The notes: generated by a model from the sequence alone, not told the origin. DNA of 64,000 bases from Panulirus ornatus (GCF_036320965.1 NC_092235.1:3806043-3870042); one strand, 5' to 3'; shown: positions 31,415 through 43,041, counted from the first letter of the stretch. Program-made: numbers and translations.

Positions 31415-34412
31415 GGACACCTGCACTCACACCCACCCAGGCTGACCTGCACTCACACCCACCCACCCACCCAGGCTGACCTGCACTCACACCCACCCAC
31501 CCACCCACTCAGGCTGACCTGCACTCACACCCACCCACCCACCCAGGCTGACCTGCACTCACACCCACCCAGGCTGACCTGCACTCACACCCACCCACCC
31601 ACCCACCCAGGCTGACCTGCACTCACACCCACCCAGGCTGACCTGCACTCACACCCACCCAGGCTGACCTGCACTCACACCCACCCACCCACCCACCCAG
31701 GCTGACCTGCACTCACCCACCCACCCACCCAGGCTGACCTGCACTCACACCCACCCAGGCTGACCTGCACTCACACCCACCCACCCACCCACCCAGGCTG
31801 ACCTGCACTCACACCCACCCACCCACCCAGGCTGACCTGCACTCACACCCACCCACCCAGGCTGACCTGCACTCACACCCACCCACCCAGGCTGACCTGC
31901 ACTCACACCCACCCACCCAGGCTGACCTGCACTCACACCCACCCACCCACCCAGGCTGACCTGCACTCACACCCACCCAGGCTGACCTGCACTCACACCC
32001 ACCCACCCACCCAGGCTGACCTGCACTCACACCCACCCACCCAGGCTGACCTGCACTCACACCCACCCACCCAGGCTGACCTGCACTCACACCCACCCAC
32101 CCACCCAGGCTGACCTGCACTCACACCCACCCAGGCTGACCTGCACTCACACCCACCCACCCACCCAGGCTGACCTGCACTCACACCCACCCACCCAGGC
32201 TGACCTGCACTCACACCCACCCACCCAGGCTGACCTGCACTCACACCCACCCACCCACCCAGGCTGACCTGCACTCACACCCACCCACCCACCCAGGCTG
32301 ACCTGCACTCACACCCACCCACCCACCCAGGCTGACCTGCACTCACACCCACCCACCCACCCAGGCTGACCTGCACTCACACCCACCCACCCACCCTGGC
32401 TGACCTGCACTCACACCCACCCACCCAGGCTGACCTGCACTCATACCCACCCACCCAGGCTGACCTGCACTCACACCCACCCACCCACCCACCCAGGCTG
32501 ACCTGCACTCACACCCACCCACCCACCCAGGCTGACCTGCACTCACACCCACCCACCCACCCAGGCTGACCTGCACTCACACCCACCCACCCACCCACCC
32601 AGGCTGACCTGCACTCACACCCACCCAGGCTGACCTGCACTCACACCCACCCACCCACCCAGGCTGACCTGCACTCACACCCACCCACCCACCCACCCAG
32701 GCTGACCTGCACTCACACCCACCCAGGCTGACCTGCACTCACACCCACCCAGGCTGACCTGCACTCACACCCACCCACCCAGGCTGACCTGCACTCACAC
32801 CCACCCACCCACCCAGGCTGACCTGCACTCACACCCACCCACCCACCCAGGCTGACCTGCACTCACACCCACCCACCCACCCAGGCTGACCTGCACTCAC
32901 ACCCACCCACCCACCCAGGCTGACCTGCACTCACACCCACCCACCCACCCAGGCTGACCTGCACTCACACCCACCCACCCACCCTGGCTGACCTGCACTC
33001 ACACCCACCCACCCAGGCTGACCTGCACTCACACCCACCACCCAGGCTGACCTGCACTCACACCCCACCCACCCACCCAGGCTGACCTGCACTCACACCC
33101 ACCACACCCACCAGGCTGACCCTGCACTCACACCCACCCACCCACCCAGGCTGACCTGCACTCACACCCACCCACCCCCGCTGACCTGCACTCACACCCA
33201 CCCACCCAGGCTGACCTGCACTCACACCCACCACCCACCCAGGCTGACCTGCACTCACAACCCCCACAGGCTGACCTGCACTCACACCCACCCACCCACC
33301 CAGGCTGACCTGCACTCACACCCACCCACCCAGGCTGACCTGCACTCACAACCCACCCACCCACCCAGGCTGACCTGGCACTCACACCCCACCCACCCAC
33401 CCAGGCTGACCTGCACTCACACCCCAACCCACCACCCAGGCTGACCTGCACTCACACTACCCACCCACCCACGGCTGACCTGCACTCACACCCACCCCCA
33501 CCCAGGCTGACCTGCACTCACACCCACCCACCCAGGCTGACCTGCACTCACACCCACCCACCCACCCAGGCTGACCTGCACTCACACCCACCCACCCACC
33601 CAGGCTGACCTGCACTCACACCCACCCACCCACCCAGGCTGACCTGCACTCACACCCACCCACCCACCCAGGCTGACCTGCACTCACACCCACCCACCCA
33701 CCCAGGCTGACCTGCACTCACACCCACCCACCCAGGCTGACCTGCACTCACACCCACCCACCCACCCAGGCTGACCTGCACTCACACCCACCCAGGCTGA
33801 CCTGCACTCACACCCACCCACCCACCCAGGCTGACCTGCACTCACACCCACCCAGGCTGACCTGCACTCACACCCACCCACCCACCCACCCAGGCTGACC
33901 TGCACTCACACCCACCCACCCACCCACCCAGGCTGACCTGCACTCACACCCACCCACCCACCCACCCAGGCTGACCTGCACTCACACCCACCCACCCACC
34001 CAGGCTGACCTGCACTCACACCCACCCACCCACCCAGGCTGACCTGCACTCACACCCACCCACCCAGGCTGACCTGCACTCACACCCACCCACCCAGGCT
34101 GACCTGCACTCACACCCACCCACCCACCCAGGCTGACCTGCACTCACACCCACCCACCCACCCAGGCTGACCTGCACTCACACCCACCCACCCACCCACC
34201 CAGGCTGACCTGCACTCACACCCACCCAGGCTGACCTGCACTCACACCCACCCACCCACCCAGGCTGACCTGCACTCACACCCACCCACCCAGGCTGACC
34301 TGCACTCACACCCACCCACCCACCCAGGCTGACCTGCACTCACACCCACCCACCCACCCAGGCTGACCTGCACTCACACCCACCCACCCACCCAGGCTGA
34401 CCTGCACTCACA
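31415..34412. repeat. 3-kb minisatellite, GGCTGACCTGCACTCACACC plus variable (CACC)n
   Basis: Each unit is GGCTGACCTGCACTCACACC followed by one to five CACC quads and CA, so units run from about 24 to 40 bp. I estimate about 90 units. The invariant part hardly varies, while the CACC count varies unit to unit. Between about 33030 and 33490 units carry many single-base indels (for example CACCCC and AACCC) absent elsewhere. Glycine- and serine-rich minus-strand ORFs (GGCECRSAWV-type) are products of the repeat and not genes. Confidence 0.97.
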
Positions 34413-34508
34413 CCCAAAGCCACCCATATAACTGACCCCCAGACAGCCACCCACCCACCCACATAACTGACCCCAGCCACCCAGCCAGCCACCCACATAA
34501 CTAACAGC

Positions 34509-34540
<32 letters not shown>

Positions 34541-34560
34541 CAGCCAGCCAGGGTGAGCCA
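34413..34560. repeat. Short (CCAG/CCAC)n-type tetranucleotide tracts
   Basis: Imperfect CCACC, CAGC and ACATAACTGA recurrences continue the low-complexity region after the minisatellite. Confidence 0.8.
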
Positions 34561-34599
34561 CATAACATGTAGCAGAGGAGGATGGTACAGCTGGTGTAG

Positions 34600-34766
34600 T
34601 AGGTCGACCAGCTGCTCTCCTTCTGGCAGCTGGTCGTTTTCTGTGATGAGAAAACGTTCTCTACTGACGGGCGCCCCGTACAGCAGCAGGTCAGGTTGGG
34701 CCACAATGCTCTACCCTGAGCCGGAGCCATTTGACCTGGTCGTGCACGACAACTGCCCCATCCACA
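34600..34766 (+). pseudogene. Possible Tc1/mariner-type DDE transposase scraps
   Basis: One plus frame gives SFWQLVVFCDEKTFSTDG. This is like the WxxVxFSDEKTF block around the first catalytic Asp of Tc1/mariner-related transposases. A second frame gives PEPEPFDLVVHDNCPIHR, like the LVHDNCPIH block around the second catalytic Asp. They lie about 60 bp apart in different frames, closer than in a whole transposase, so the middle is deleted or the region is spliced. A TG-rich tract follows. The assignment rests on two short motifs. Confidence 0.45.
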
Positions 34767-34854
34767 GGTGTGGGTGGGTGGGTGGGTGGGTCGGGGTGTT
34801 AAGGTGTGGTTTGAGCCCCACTGGGCAATGTTGCCCCGCCCACCCAACCACATC

Positions 34855-34894
34855 CCTGACCTGACCTGACCTGACCTGACCTGACCTGACCTGA
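34855..34894. repeat. (CCTGA)8 pentamer array
   Basis: Eight perfect CCTGA units. The inverse-complement array TCAGG lies at 35424-35448. Confidence 0.97.
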
Positions 34895-34929
34895 ACCCCA
34901 CTGAACATGAATCCAGACTTGCCACACCA

Positions 34930-35035
34930 TGTCATCACTGATGATGATGACGTCAACACCACCACATCATGACGTCATCATCATTATGTCATCACTGATG
35001 ATGACGTCAGCACCACCACATCACACTTGCTGACG

Positions 35036-35069
<34 letters not shown>

Positions 35070-35405
35070 GTCATCACTGATGACGTCAACACCACCATAT
35101 CACACTTGCTGACGTCATCATCATCATCATCATCATGTCATCACTGATGACGTCAACACCACCACATTACACTTGCTGACGTCATCATCATCATCATCAT
35201 GTCATCACTGATGACGTCAACACCACCACTTGACACTTGCTGACGTCATCATGATGTCATCAGTGATGACGTCAACACATGACACTTGGTGACGTCATCA
35301 TCATCATCATGATGTCATCAGTGATGACGTCAACACATGACACTTGGTGACGTCATGATGATGTCATCAGTGATGACGTCAACACTTGGTGACGTCGTCA
35401 TGATG
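34930..35405. repeat. Tandem array of about 60-75 bp units rich in TGACGTCA
   Basis: Repeated units of the form GATGACGTCAACACCACC, CACTTG, CTGACGTCATCATCATC and ATGTCATCACTGAT. I count about 15 exact TGACGTCA octamers, beginning at 34948 and 34970, plus one TGACGTCG near the end. Units differ mainly in the number of ATC triplets and shorten towards the 3' side. Confidence 0.92.
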
Positions 35406-35423
35406 GTAGTCTTGTGTTGATGA

Positions 35424-35448
35424 TCAGGTCAGGTCAGGTCAGGTCAGG
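35424..35448. repeat. (TCAGG)5 pentamer array
   Basis: Five perfect TCAGG units, the reverse complement of the array at 34855-34894. TCAGG is one base from the arthropod telomere unit TTAGG. Confidence 0.95.
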
Positions 35449-35469
35449 TTTGGTGGCTGGCTGATTCTA

Positions 35470-35609
35470 AATATGGCCTCCTCCTCCTCCTCCTCCGTTG
35501 TTCTCTGGTGATGGAGATATGATGATATAATTACATACAACATACCATCATTATTGTGGCATCAAGAGAAATGGCTTCCTACAAGTAGCATTGGTTGATT
35601 TACGATGAA

Positions 35610-35640
<31 letters not shown>
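35470..35640. repeat. (TCC)n and (GAT)n short tracts
   Basis: A (CTC)n tract near 35478-35496 and a (GAT)n tract of about 30 bp near 35608-35640, with unremarkable sequence between. Confidence 0.85.
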
Positions 35641-35683
35641 CATCCACAGATAATGGTGACGGTGACGAGCCCAACCTAGAAAG

Positions 35684-36870
35684 TTATATATCATCATGGT
35701 TCATCATGTCCTCACACATGTCACGTTTGTGCTCACCTGACCCACCACAATCACCTGCAATGATCCAGCACTGATCCACCATCACATGGGGATCCCAGTG
35801 TCCCAGGTATGGGTATCCCAGTGTCCCAGGTATGGGTATCCCAGTGTCCCAGGTATGGGTATCCCAGTGTCCCAGGTATGGGGATCCCAGTGTCCCAGGT
35901 ATGGGTATCCCAGTGTCCCAGGTATGGGTATCCCAGTGTCCCAGGTATGGGTATCCCAGTGTCCCAGGTATGGGTATCCCAGTGTCCCAGGTATGGGTAT
36001 CCCAGTGTCCCAGGGATCTTTCTTCCATGGTTCTTAAATCTTGGTGGAATGGTTGAGCCAGTTCCTCACTTAGGTTGTCTGGCCAAGTGGGTGTGGAGGT
36101 AATGCACTTTGATGTTCATTTTACAGCCAAGTTGAGGGAAAGAAGATGGCAGGTTCTCCACTAGCTCAGGGTAGTTATCTGCTTTATGGTGACCAAGACA
36201 TACAACCACAGTGAACGAAGACCATGCCTCTGCCTCAACATTGGTCATTGAATCTTGAAAATGTGGGTCTTTCATGAGTTCCATGATTTGTGACCCGTCG
36301 ACAATACCTGCCTTCACCTTCTCCATGATCAGCGCTGGACATTTTCTGCCTGTGTAGTCAAAGCAGAGTGTCCTTCTTTGTACCAAATCTTCACAAACTG
36401 TTTCATTAAACCTAGTTTGATGTGCAGTGGTGGTACAATGATCTTATCTCTGTCAACCAAGGGTTCTGCCATGACATTCTTGTCTCCAACCAACATGTTT
36501 TCTCTCAGAGACCATTGTTTTCTCAGCCAGTGCTCATCCTCAGCTCTACTATCCCAGAGACAGATAAAGCAGGGCTACTTGTTGTACCCAACCTGCTGAC
36601 ACAGGAGAAAAGTCACCATCTTAAGATCCACACACATTAACCATTGGTCATGGTGGTATGATATCTTGTGTAATACCAGCACGATTGTGTCCTGCTGCTC
36701 ACTCATCATACTTGAACCACCAATTGGGAGTGATCCATTTATTGATAATTGCGTTATCTGAAAACCTGTATCTGCTACAAGGAAATGAAGGTCATAATGT
36801 TTGTCAGTGGCGTAAATATACCTAGATTCATGTCTAAAATTTGAGATACCAAAATATTTTAAAAAATTTC
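35684..36870 (-). pseudogene. Broken copy of a repeated arthropod protein (mobile-element associated?)
   Basis: Reading down the minus strand, pieces in several frames give [20 protein letters not shown] (near 36640), FICLWDSRAEDEHWLRKQWS (near 36530), PPLHIKLGLMKQFVK (near 36420), CLGHHKADNYPELVEN (near 36180), KMNIKVHYLHTHL (near 36100) and LAQPFHQDLRTMEER (near 36040). The order and spacing match an uncharacterised protein I recall as multicopy in arthropods, with the usual landmarks LKMVxxLLGQQGGYTKxPCFICLWDSR, ENYxELVE and GERFHQDIxxMEERYQGRWD. Its function is unknown to me. The final part (ATG at 36026-36028) contains a 23-bp minisatellite. Several frameshifts break the gene. Confidence 0.6.
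35785..36015. repeat. 23-bp minisatellite, about 10 copies
   Basis: Units of GGTATCCCAGTGTCCCAGGTAT and one further base follow each other about ten times, with a T-to-G change in two units. On the minus strand three units encode a 23-residue period (GHWDTHTWDTGIPIPGTLGY plus PYL) inside an open frame. That frame joins recognisable protein sequence on both sides. Confidence 0.97.
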
Positions 36871-36874
36871 CTTC

Positions 36875-37009
<135 letters not shown>

Positions 37010-38124
37010 TGCTTTGTCGCTGTCTCCCGCGTTTGCGAGGTAGCGCAAGGAAACAGACGAGAGAAATGGCCCAACCCACCCCCATACACATGCCTTGATT
37101 CAATCCACTGACAGCACGTCAACCCCGGTATAACACATCGCTCCAATTCACTCTATTCTTTGCCCTCCTTTCACCCTCCTGCATGTTCAGGCCCCGATCA
37201 CACAAAATCTTTTTCACTCCATCTTTCCACCTCCAATTTGGTCTCCCTCTTCTCCTCGTTCCCTCCACCTCCGACACATATATCCTCTTGGTCAATCTTT
37301 CCTCACTCATTCTCTCCATGTGCCCAAACCATTTCAAAACACCCTCTTCTGCTCTCTCAACCACGCTCTTTTTATTTCCACACATCTCTCTTACCCTTAA
37401 GTTACTTACTCGATCAACCCACCTCACACCACACATTGTCCTCAAACATCTCATTTCCAGCACATCCATCCTCCTGCGCACAACTCTATCCATAGTCCAC
37501 GCCTCGCAACCATACAACATTGTTGGAACCACTATTCCTTCAAACATACCCATTTTTGCTTTCCGAGATAATGTTCTCGACTTCCACACATTCTTCAAGG
37601 CTCCCAGAATTTTCGCCCCCTCCCCCACCCTATGATCCACTTCCGCTTCCATGGTTCCATCCGCTGCCAGATCCACTCCCAGATATCTAAAACACTTTAC
37701 TTCCTCCAGTTTTTCTCCATTCAAACTCACCTCCCTTTTGACTTGACCCTCAACCCTACTGTACCTAATAACCTTGCTCTTATTCACATTTACTCTTAAC
37801 TTTCTTCTTCCACACACTTTACCAAAGTCAGTCACCAGCTTCTGCAGTTTCTCACATGAATCAGCCACCAGCGCTGTATCATCAGCGAACAACAACTGAC
37901 TCACTTCCCAAGCTCTCTCATCCCCAACAGACTTCATACTTGCCCCTCTTTCCAAAACTCTTGCATTCACCTCCCTAACAACCCCATCCATAAACAAATT
38001 AAACAACCATGGAGACATCACACACCCCTGCCGCAAACCTACATTCACTGAGAACCAATCACTCTCCTCTCTTCCTACACGTACAAATGCCTTACATCCT
38101 CGATAAAAACTTTTCACTGCTTCT

Positions 38125-38130
<6 letters not shown>
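37010..38130 (-). mobile_element. RTE-clade LINE, copy D
   Basis: It has a shorter 3' UTR (the TAGGTATGTATATTTGCG stretch seen in other copies is deleted near 37090), the stop at 37119, and an open frame of about 337 codons upstream. This covers GLRQGCVMSPWLF, LLFADDTALVADS and the C-terminal region. The 5' end is truncated at (AT)n within LLEAVKSFYRGC, so RT motif A is missing. It faces copy E head to head across an AT tract and one SINE. Confidence 0.93.

Positions 38131-38217
<87 letters not shown>
38129..38217. repeat. (AT)n microsatellite
   Basis: About 88 bp of AT between RTE copy D and a SINE copy. Confidence 0.96.
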
Positions 38218-38220
<3 letters not shown>

Positions 38221-38444
38221 GATAGGGGAGAAAGAATACTTCCCACGTATTCCCTGCGTGTCGTAGAAAGCGACTAAAAGGGAAGGGAGCGGGGGGCTGG
38301 AAATCCTTCCCTCTTGTTTTTTTTTAATTTTCCAAAAGAAGGAACAGAGAAGGGGGCCAGGTGAGGATATTCCCTCAAAGGCCCAGTCCTCTGTTCTTAA
38401 CGCTACCTCGCTATCGCGGGAAATGGCGAATAGTATAAAAAAAA
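38218..38444 (+). mobile_element. SINE copy fused to RTE copy E
   Basis: Body from GGGATAGGGGAGAAAGAATA through GTGTCGTAGAAAGCGACTAA and the tail CGCTACCTCGCTATCGCGGG to GAATAGTATAAAAAAAAA. The A-run passes directly into the truncated RTE copy E with no AT tract. An ATG inside the SINE tail at 38423 is in frame with the RTE ORF. Confidence 0.82.
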
Positions 38445-41232
38445 ATGTGTTTTGGGAGCAGCTGAATGAGTGTGTTAGCGGTTTTGATGCACGAGACCGG
38501 GTTATAGTGATGGGTGATTTGAAGGCAAAGGTGAGTAATGTGGCAGTTGAGGGAATAATTGGTATGCATGGGGTGTTCAGTATTGTAAATGGAAATGGTG
38601 AAGAGCTTGTAGATTTATGTGCTGAAAAAGGACTGATGATTGGGAATACCTGGTTTAAAAAGCGAGATATACATAAGTATACTTATGTAAGTAGGAGAGA
38701 TGGCCAGAGAGCGTTATTGGATTACGTGTTAATTGACAGGCGTGCGACAGAGAGACTTTTGGATGTTAATGTGCTGAGAGGTGCAACTGGAGGGATGTCT
38801 GACCATTATCTTGTGGAGGCTAAGGTGAAGATTAGTATGGGTTTTCAGAAAAGAGGAGTGAATGTTGGGGTGAAGAAGGTGGTGAGAGTAAGTGAGCTTG
38901 GGAAGGAGACCTGTGTGGGGAAGTACCAGGAGAGACTGTGTACAGAATGGAAAAAGGTGAGAACAATGGAAGCAAGGGGAGTGGGGGAGGAATGGGATGT
39001 ATTTAGGGAATCAGTGATGGATTGCGCAAAAGATGCTTGTGGCATGAGAAGAGTGGGAGGTGGGCTGTTTAGAAAGGGTAGTGAGTGGTGGGATGAAGAA
39101 GTAAGAGTATTAGTGAAAGAGAAGAGAGAGGCATTTGGACGATTTTTGCAGGGAAAAAATGCAATTGAGTGGGAGAAGTATAAAAGAAAGAGACAGGAGG
39201 TCAAGAGAAAGGTGCAAGAGGTGAAAAAAAGTGGAAATGAGAGTTGGGGTGAGAGACTATCAGTAAATTTTAGGGAGAATAAAAAGATGTTCTGGAAGGA
39301 GGTAAATAGGGTGCGTAAGACAAGGGAGCAAATGGGAACTTCAGTGAAGGGCGTAAATGGGGAGGTGATAACAAGTAGCGGTGATGTGAGAAGGAGATGG
39401 AATGAGTATTTTGAAGGTTTGTTGAATGTGTCTGATGACAGAGTGGCAGATATAGGGTGTTTTGGTCGAGGTGGTGTGCAAAGTGAGAGGGTTAGGGAAA
39501 ATGATTTGGTAAACAGAGAAGAGGTAGTAAAAGCTTTGCGGAAGATGAAAGCCGGCAAGGCAGCAGGTTTGGATGGTATTGCAGTGGAATTTATTAAAAA
39601 AGGGGGTGACTGTATTGTTGACTGGTTGGTAAGGTTATTTAATGTATGTATGACTCATGGTGAGGTGCCTGAGGATTGGCGGAATGCGTGCATAGTGCCA
39701 TTGTACAAAGGCAAAGGGGATAAGAGTGAGTGCTCAAATTACAGAGGTATAAGTTTGTTGAGTATTCCTGGTAAATTATATGGGAGGGTATTGATTGAGA
39801 GGGTGAAGGCATGTACAGAGCATCAGATTGGGGAAGAGCAGTGCGGTTTCAGAAGTGGTAGAGGATGTGTGGATCAGGTGTTTGCTTTGAAGAATGTATG
39901 TGAGAAATACTTAGAAAAGCAAATGGATTTGTATGTAGCATTTATGGATCTGGAGAAGGCATATGATAGAGTTGATAGAGATGCTCTGTGGAAGGTATTA
40001 AGAATATATGGTGTGGGAGGCAAGTTGTTAGAAGCAGTGAAAAGTTTTTATCGAGGATGTAAGGCATGTGTACGTGTAGGAAGAGAGGAAAGTGATTGGT
40101 TCTCAGTGAATGTAGGTTTGCGGCAGGGGTGTGTGATGTCTCCATGGTTGTTTAATTTGTTTATGGATGGGGTTGTTAGGGAGGTAAATGCAAGAGTCCT
40201 GGAAAGAGGGGCAAGTATGAAGTCTGTTGGGGATGAGGATGAGAGAGCTTGGGAAGTGAGTCAGTTGTTGTTCGCTGATGATACAGCGCTGGTGGCTGAT
40301 TCATGTGAGAAACTGCAGAAGCTGGTGACTGACTTTGGTAAAGTGTGTGGAAGAAGAGAGTTAAGAGTAAATGTGAATAAGAGCAAGGTTATTAGGTACA
40401 GTAGGGGTGAGGGTCAAGTCAATTGGGAGGTGAGTTTGAATGGAGAAAAACTGGAGGAAGTGAAGTGTTTTAGATATCTGGGAGTGGATCTGTCAGCGGA
40501 TGGAACCATGGAAGCGGAAGTGGATCATAGGGTGGGGGAGGGGGCGAAAATTCTGGGAGCCTTGAAAAATGTGTGGAAGTCGAGAACATTATCTCGGAAA
40601 GCAAAAATGGGTATGTTTGAAGGAATAGTGGTTCCAACAATGTTGTATGGTTGCGAGGCGTGGGCTATGGATAGAGATGTGCGCAGGAGGATGGATGTGC
40701 TGGAAATGAGATGTTTGAGGAAAATGTGTGGTGTGAGGTGGTTTGATCGAGTAAGTAACGTAAGGGTAAGAGAGATGTGTGGAAATAAAAAGAGCGTGGT
40801 TGAGAGAGCAGAAGAGGGTGTTTTGAAATGGTTTGGGCACATGGAGAGAATGAGTGAGGAAAGATTGACCAAGAGGATATATGTGTCGGAGGTGGAGGGA
40901 ACGAGGAGAAGAGGGAGACCAAATTGGAGGTGGAAAGATGGAGTGAAAAAGATTTTGTGTGATCGGGGCCTGAACATGCAGGAGGGTGAAAGGAGGGCAA
41001 GGAATAGAGTGAATTGGAGCGATGTGGTATACAGGGGTTGACGTGCTGTCAGTGGATTGAATCAAGGCATGTGAAGCGTCTGGGGTAAACCATGGAAAGC
41101 TGTGTAGGTATGTATATTTGCGTGTGTGGACGTGTGTATGTACATGTGTATGGGGGGGGGGGGTTGGGCCATTTCTTTCGTCTGTTTCCTTGCGCTACCT
41201 CGCAAACGCGGGAGACAGCGACAAAGTATAAA
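38445..41232 (+). mobile_element. RTE-clade LINE, copy E (longest uninterrupted ORF)
   Basis: An open frame of about 865 codons runs from VFWEQLNECVSGFDARDRVI to the stop at 41039. The endonuclease lacks its N-terminal third. Its Asn-containing motif reads GDLKAK instead of GDLNAK, while SDHYLVEAKVK is kept. The RT core is complete, with FMDLEKAYDRVDR and LLFADDTALVADS, and a 6-bp duplication near 40236 gives GDEDERAWEV. The C-terminal region is complete. The 3' UTR ends at 41230 with the standard tail and an A-run, then (AT)n. RT looks intact; the endonuclease is truncated and probably dead. The frame is extended upstream by seven codons derived from the adjacent SINE. Confidence 0.95.
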
Positions 41233-41233
41233 A

Positions 41234-41241
<8 letters not shown>

Positions 41242-41303
<62 letters not shown>
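41242..41303. repeat. (AT)n microsatellite
   Basis: AT tract after the A-run of RTE copy E. Confidence 0.96.
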
Positions 41304-41308
<5 letters not shown>

Positions 41309-41652
41309 CATTATTACATGACAGCTAGAGACTGAGTGTGAACGAATGCGGCCTTTGTTGTCTTTTCCTAGCGCTATCTCGCACACATGAGGGGGGAGGG
41401 TGTTGTTATTCCATGTGTGGCGGGGTGGCGATGGGAATGAATAAAGGCAGACAGTATGAATTATGTACATGTGTATATATGTATATGTCTGTGTGTGTGT
41501 ATATATATGTATACATTGAGATGTATAGGTATGTATATGTGCTGTGTGTGGACGTGTATGTATACACATGTGTATGGGGGTGGGTTGGGCCATTCTTTCG
41601 TCTGTTTCCTTGCGCTACCTCGCTAACACGGGAGACAGCGACAAAGTAAAAT
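41304..41652 (+). mobile_element. RTE 3' UTR fragment of a long-UTR subfamily
   Basis: No coding sequence is present. It carries the extended 3' UTR seen inverted in copy G: GTGAACGAATGCGGCCTTTG, TTTTCCTAGCGCTATCTCGC, GGCGGGGTGGCGATGGGAAT, then ATACACATGTGTATGGGGGT and the standard tail CGCTACCTCGCTAACACGGG. A very short 5'-truncated insertion. Confidence 0.85.
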
Positions 41653-41665
41653 AATCAAATGGAAT

Positions 41666-41783
<118 letters not shown>

Positions 41784-41789
41784 TTATTT

Positions 41790-43041
41790 GTTTTGCTTTG
41801 TCGTTGTCTCCCGCGTTTGCGAGGTAGCGCAAGGAAACAGACGAAAGAAATGGCACAACCCACCCCCATACACAATGTACACACACACACGCCCACACAC
41901 GCAAATATACATACCTATACATCTCAATGTACACATATGTATACACACACAGACACATACATATATACCCATGCACACAATTCACACTGCCTGCCCCTAT
42001 TCATTCCCATCGCCACCTCGCCACACATGGAATAACATCCCCCTAACCCCTCATGTGTGCGAGGTAGCACTAGGAAAAGACAACAAAGGCCCTATTCGTT
42101 CACACTCAGTCTCCAGCTGTCACGCAATAATGCCCGAAACCACAGCTCCCTTTCCACATCCAGGCCCCACACAACTTTCCATGGTTTACCACAGACGCTT
42201 CACATGCCCTGATTCAATCCACTGACAGCACGTCAACCCCGGTATACCACATCGATCCAATTCACTCTATTCCTTGCCCGCCTTTCACCCTCCTGCATGT
42301 TCAGGCCCCGATCACTCAAAATCTTTTTCACTCCATCTCTCCACCTCCAATTTGGTCTCCCACTTCTCCTCGTTCCCTCCACCTCCGACACATATAACCT
42401 CTTGGTCAATCTTTCCTCACTCATTCTCTCCATGTGCCCAAACCATTTCAAAACACCCTCTTCTGCTCTCTCAACCACGCTCTTTTTATTTCCACACATC
42501 TCTCTCACCCTTACATTACTTACTCGATCAAACCACCTCACACTACACATTGTCCTCAAACGTCTTATTTCCAGCACATCCACCCTCCTGCGCACAACTC
42601 TATCCATAGCCCACGCCTCGCAACCATACAACATTGTTGGAACCACTATTACTTCAAACATACCCATTTTTGCTTTCCGAGATAATGTTCTCGACTTCCA
42701 CACATTCTTCAAGGCTTCCAGGATTTTCGCCCCCTCCCCCACCCTATGATTCACTTCAGCTTTCATGGTTCCATCCGCTGCCAGATCCACTCCCAGATAT
42801 CTAAAACACTTTACTTCCTCCAGTTTTTCTCCATTCAAACTTACCTCCCAATTGACTTGACCCTCAACCCTACTGTACCTAATAACCTTGCTCTTATTCA
42901 CATTTACTCTTAACTTTCTTCTTTCACACACTTTACCAAACTCAGTCACCAGCTTCTGCAGTTTCTCACATGAATCAGCCACCAGCGCTGTATTATCAGC
43001 GAACAACAACTGACTCACTTCCCAAGCTCTCTCATCCACAA
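41790..43041 (-). mobile_element. RTE-clade LINE, copy G (long 3' UTR, FADN)
   Basis: The 3' UTR is about 440 bp, with an extra block (41960-42180) compared with copies A-E. Within it, a second GCGAGGTAGCACTAGG motif near 42060 echoes the terminal tail. The ORF stop is at 42233 and the frame is open for about 268 codons upstream to DERAWEVSQLLFADNTALVA, so the second catalytic Asp of FADD is Asn. The copy is truncated near 43041 and followed by unrelated sequence and a GA tract. It is more diverged than copies A-E. Confidence 0.92.

Noticed and set aside
31415..34412. CRISPR-like appearance of regularly repeated units
   Set aside because: Units are directly adjacent without unique spacers, differ only in CACC number, and the sequence is eukaryotic; it is a minisatellite.
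31745..34561. Glycine/serine-rich minus-strand proteins
   Set aside because: They are translations of the minisatellite with no unique sequence.
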